Below are positions 5,461 to 7,153 of a DNA stretch of 7,153 bases, one piece after another. The notes under the pieces were generated by a model. It was not told the DNA's origin. It did no database searches and was given only the letters and a program-made list of their open reading frames with translations. The stretch's first letter is position 1; every line of letters begins with the position of its first letter. Location: NCBI GenBank assembly GCA_021815935.1, contig JAKAZH010000091.1, positions 1 through 7,153 on the forward strand, given 5' to 3'. Origin of the DNA: Actinomycetes bacterium. GTDB lineage: Bacteria; Actinomycetota; Acidimicrobiia; Acidimicrobiales; Palsa-688. Made by a program: the position numbers and the translations under genes.

Positions 5461-6128
5461 CTCAGAGGGAGCGGTCGCCAAAGGTCGTTGTGTTCGGCGC
5501 AACCGGCCCGACGGGTCAGCGCATCATCGCTCGGGCCGTCGAAGAGGACTACCGGATCGTCGCCGCCGCCCGACATCGCAATACCATGCGCTCCGACCGA
5601 CCCGAGGTCGAAGCGGTCTCCGTCGACGTCGTTGATCCCCACGCCGATCTTGATCAGCTGATCAATGGCGCCGTTGCTGTGCTCTCCGCGCTCGGCTCTC
5701 GTGGGCGCCAGCCGACGACCGTCTACTCGGACGGCACGAGACGGATCGTCGAGGCCATGGGCCGCCATCAGGTGCGCCGGCTCATCTGCATCTCCTCAGA
5801 CGGAATCGAGACACCCAAAGAACTGCCCTGGCCGCAACGGGTCGTCATGTCCCACGTCATCCAACGCCTCTACCGGTACCAGTACGCGGACATGTCCAAG
5901 ATGGAGGCCTACCTCGATGACGTGCCGCTCGACTGGACGGTCATACGGGCCCCTCGCCTCACCGACGGTCCCCCGTCAGGAAACATCCAAGTCTCGCTGG
6001 ATGAGCCGATTCTCGAAGCCGGGGCATTACGACGGGCCGATCTGGCCGAGTTCATGCTCGATGCTATTGACCGGCCCGACACCTTCAGGCGCCGGGTGCA
6101 TCTCGCCAGTCCGAGGAAAAACCGGTGA
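5457..6128 (+). CDS. NmrA-like NAD(P)-binding (atypical SDR) protein
   Basis: This 223-residue protein belongs to the atypical SDR / NAD(P)H-binding group, whose members act as NAD(P)-dependent reductases or redox-sensing proteins. It has the glycine-rich GATGPTG (14-20) after VVVF, the second-strand segment RIVAAARH (33-40), VDVVD (56-60), a strand RRLICISSDGIE (107-118) and DWTVIRAPRLTDGP (159-172), all expected for the group. There is no classical Tyr-x-x-x-Lys, also usual here. The ATG at 5457 overlaps the SDR stop, and the stop overlaps the GTG of the next gene (GTGA). Reaction unknown; a quinone or biliverdin-reductase-like role is possible from family knowledge only. Confidence 0.87.
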   Translation: MTQRERSPKVVVFGATGPTGQRIIARAVEEDYRIVAAARHRNTMRSDRPEVEAVSVDVVDPHADLDQLINGAVAVLSALGSRGRQPTTVYSDGTRRIVEAMGRHQVRRLICISSDGIETPKELPWPQRVVMSHVIQRLYRYQYADMSKMEAYLDDVPLDWTVIRAPRLTDGPPSGNIQVSLDEPILEAGALRRADLAEFMLDAIDRPDTFRRRVHLASPRKNR

Positions 6129-6742
6129 CGAAGCCACCCATCCGCCACAGGACCAGTACCGCCAATCTCGACCGAACCACCGACCGCATCGCTCGATCAC
6201 CGAGAGTGATCGTGTTCGGCGCCGCCGATCCTCTGGCGCGCAGCGTCACCCGAGCGCTGATTGCCTCGGGCTCCGATGTGACCATCGCCGCTTACGCCGA
6301 TGAGGCACGCCGTTCGTTCGGGGCGACGCGTCGGGTCGTATCGTTAGGAGATCCCGATGCGCTGCGAAGCGCTATCGCCGACCACGACGCCGTCGTCAGC
6401 CTCGAACCGGTCCTCGGCAAGCCGCGCGGCGTATTGGGGACCCTCTTGGACCGCTCGGCCCGACGACGCCGAGCCGCAAAGCTCAGCGAACTGAGCCGAG
6501 CGTTCGCCGACGCCCCCACCACTCGATGGATCCAACGCTCGACCGCCGCCCTCTACTGCGACGGAGGCGACCGCTGGTTGAACGAGGACTGGCCCACCAG
6601 CGCCAACGCTGCAACCGAGCACGCTCTCCGCGCTGAGCAGGCGATCACCGACCACTAGCAGCGTGGAGGAACCGGAGTCGTGCTCCGCCTGGCCCGACCC
6701 TACGGCCCCGATGACCCGTGGAGTCACGAAATCCTTCGCTTA
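6125..6742 (+). pseudogene. NAD-dependent epimerase/dehydratase-like gene, broken by a stop and an IS insertion
   Basis: The GTG at 6125 overlaps the upstream stop (GTGA). The product resembles extended-SDR epimerases: VIVFGAADPLA (28-38), DHDAVVSLEPV (88-98, region of the family's D-x-V-x-H), then WIQRSTAALYCDGGDRWLNE (134-153, the S-T-x-x-x-Y-G region) and HALRAEQAI (165-173). A TAG at 6656-6658 ends it after 177 residues. The same frame continues beyond with QRGGTGVVLRLARPYGPDDP, exactly the segment expected next in this family, until IS5-type sequence begins near 6742. So the gene carries a nonsense codon and also lacks its C-terminal part. The glycine motif is degenerate too: GAADPLA where GxxGxxG is expected. 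All other identified genes here end in TGA. Function is probably lost. Confidence 0.75.
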
Positions 6743-7153
6743 GAGGCTCAGCGGATTGGTGCCGTGGCCGGTGACCAGCGGTTTCTCCAGTCGATCAGCT
6801 TCGCCGTGATGATGAACACGACCGCCAGGCTCAGCTGGGCGACGCGGTGGATCGTCCTTCGATCGGTGTTTCGGCGAAGCTGGCCAAAATTCGAGAGCCA
6901 CGAGTTGGTCCGCTCGACCGGCCAGCGAAGCCCAATCGGCTGGTTCGTCTTCGGCTCCTTGGTACCCCGCTTGCGCTTCTTCGCGATGATCGCGTCGTCG
7001 ATCGAGCGCTCGGCGAGGCGCTCTCCCGTCGCGGCGGAGTCGTAGCCGCGATCGAGCCAGATCGTCTCGATCTCACCGAGCAGCCAGAGGCTCTGCGCAT
7101 CGTCGAGCGTCGGCGCGAGCATGGCCGAGTCGTTGCGGTTCGCCCCGTCGATC
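6743..7153 (-). mobile_element. IS5-family insertion sequence, partial at right edge
   Basis: The element interrupts the epimerase-like frame near 6742, just after CTTCGCTTA. Its end seems to begin with GAGGCTCAGCGG, five bases from the transposase stop. IS5-group elements often duplicate a short TA-type target, and TTA at 6740-6742 could be that, but the other end lies outside the window, so neither the inverted repeat nor the target duplication can be confirmed. Confidence 0.65.
6748..7153 (-). CDS. IS5-family (IS427-like) transposase, C-terminal part
   Basis: The frame is open from the right edge (first full codon at 7152) to a TGA at 6748-6750, giving 134 visible residues. The sequence is the C-terminal half of a DDE transposase. 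It has DGANRNDSAMLAPTLD (2-17), LDRGYDSAAT (33-42) with the second catalytic Asp (D34), and RWPVERTNSWLSNFGQLRR (77-95) with the catalytic Glu (E80), followed by a hydrophobic helix (RVAQLSLAVVFIITAKLI). The internal ATG at 7122 is not the real start; the gene continues past the window. No frame damage is visible in this part. Confidence 0.85.
   Translation of the reverse strand, partial: IDGANRNDSAMLAPTLDDAQSLWLLGEIETIWLDRGYDSAATGERLAERSIDDAIIAKKRKRGTKEPKTNQPIGLRWPVERTNSWLSNFGQLRRNTDRRTIHRVAQLSLAVVFIITAKLIDWRNRWSPATAPIR

Noticed and set aside
6680..7045. Plus-strand open frame starting GTG 6680
   Set aside because: Its first ~20 residues are the continuation of the broken epimerase-like gene; the rest is antisense to the IS5 transposase. 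It is a chimera, not a gene.

Overview
The window is GC-rich, and its gene content points to an actinomycete (Actinomycetota). The evidence is a predicted coenzyme F420-dependent (Ddn-type) reductase, a daunorubicin-resistance (DrrA/DrrB) type exporter, GTG and TTG starts, and genes packed with 4-base stop/start overlaps. Genus cannot be told from the sequence alone.

Layout. Positions 1-450 are mobile-element debris. They hold a minus-strand N-terminal stub of an IS30-family transposase (159-407), which loses family resemblance where it meets a block of four 23-24 bp tandem repeats (124-200) that may be the end of another element. Positions 451-596 hold no gene and are more AT-rich than the rest. 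Positions 597-1591 hold two minus-strand regulators, a TetR/AcrR-type repressor followed by an HxlR-type winged-helix protein, linked by a TTGA stop/start overlap. Positions 1592-1720 are a divergent control region with a 13-bp palindrome nested inside a wider inverted repeat and candidate -10 elements on both strands. From 1721 a plus-strand operon runs rightward: NTF2/SnoaL-like protein, F420-dependent nitroreductase-family protein, DrrA-like ABC ATPase, DrrB-like ABC-2 permease, classical SDR oxidoreductase, NmrA-like NAD(P)-binding protein, and a damaged epimerase-like gene. The last gene has an in-frame TAG at 6656 and is then cut at about 6742 by an IS5-family element on the minus strand, whose transposase runs off the right edge.

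How it may work together (inference). The set looks like a small-molecule handling cassette: a TetR-type sensor controls an operon of redox enzymes (F420-dependent and NAD(P)-dependent), one small NTF2-fold protein and an efflux pump of the antibiotic-export type. It could detoxify and expel a xenobiotic or antibiotic, or be a remnant of a natural-product pathway with self-resistance. No substrate can be named from the sequence. The points most worth checking are a His in place of the catalytic Tyr of the SDR, an HxlR protein with no cysteine, mini-ORFs that bridge two intergenic gaps, the nested operator, the 23-bp repeat block, and the twice-broken final gene. IS material on both sides suggests the block lies in a rearranged, possibly transferred region.
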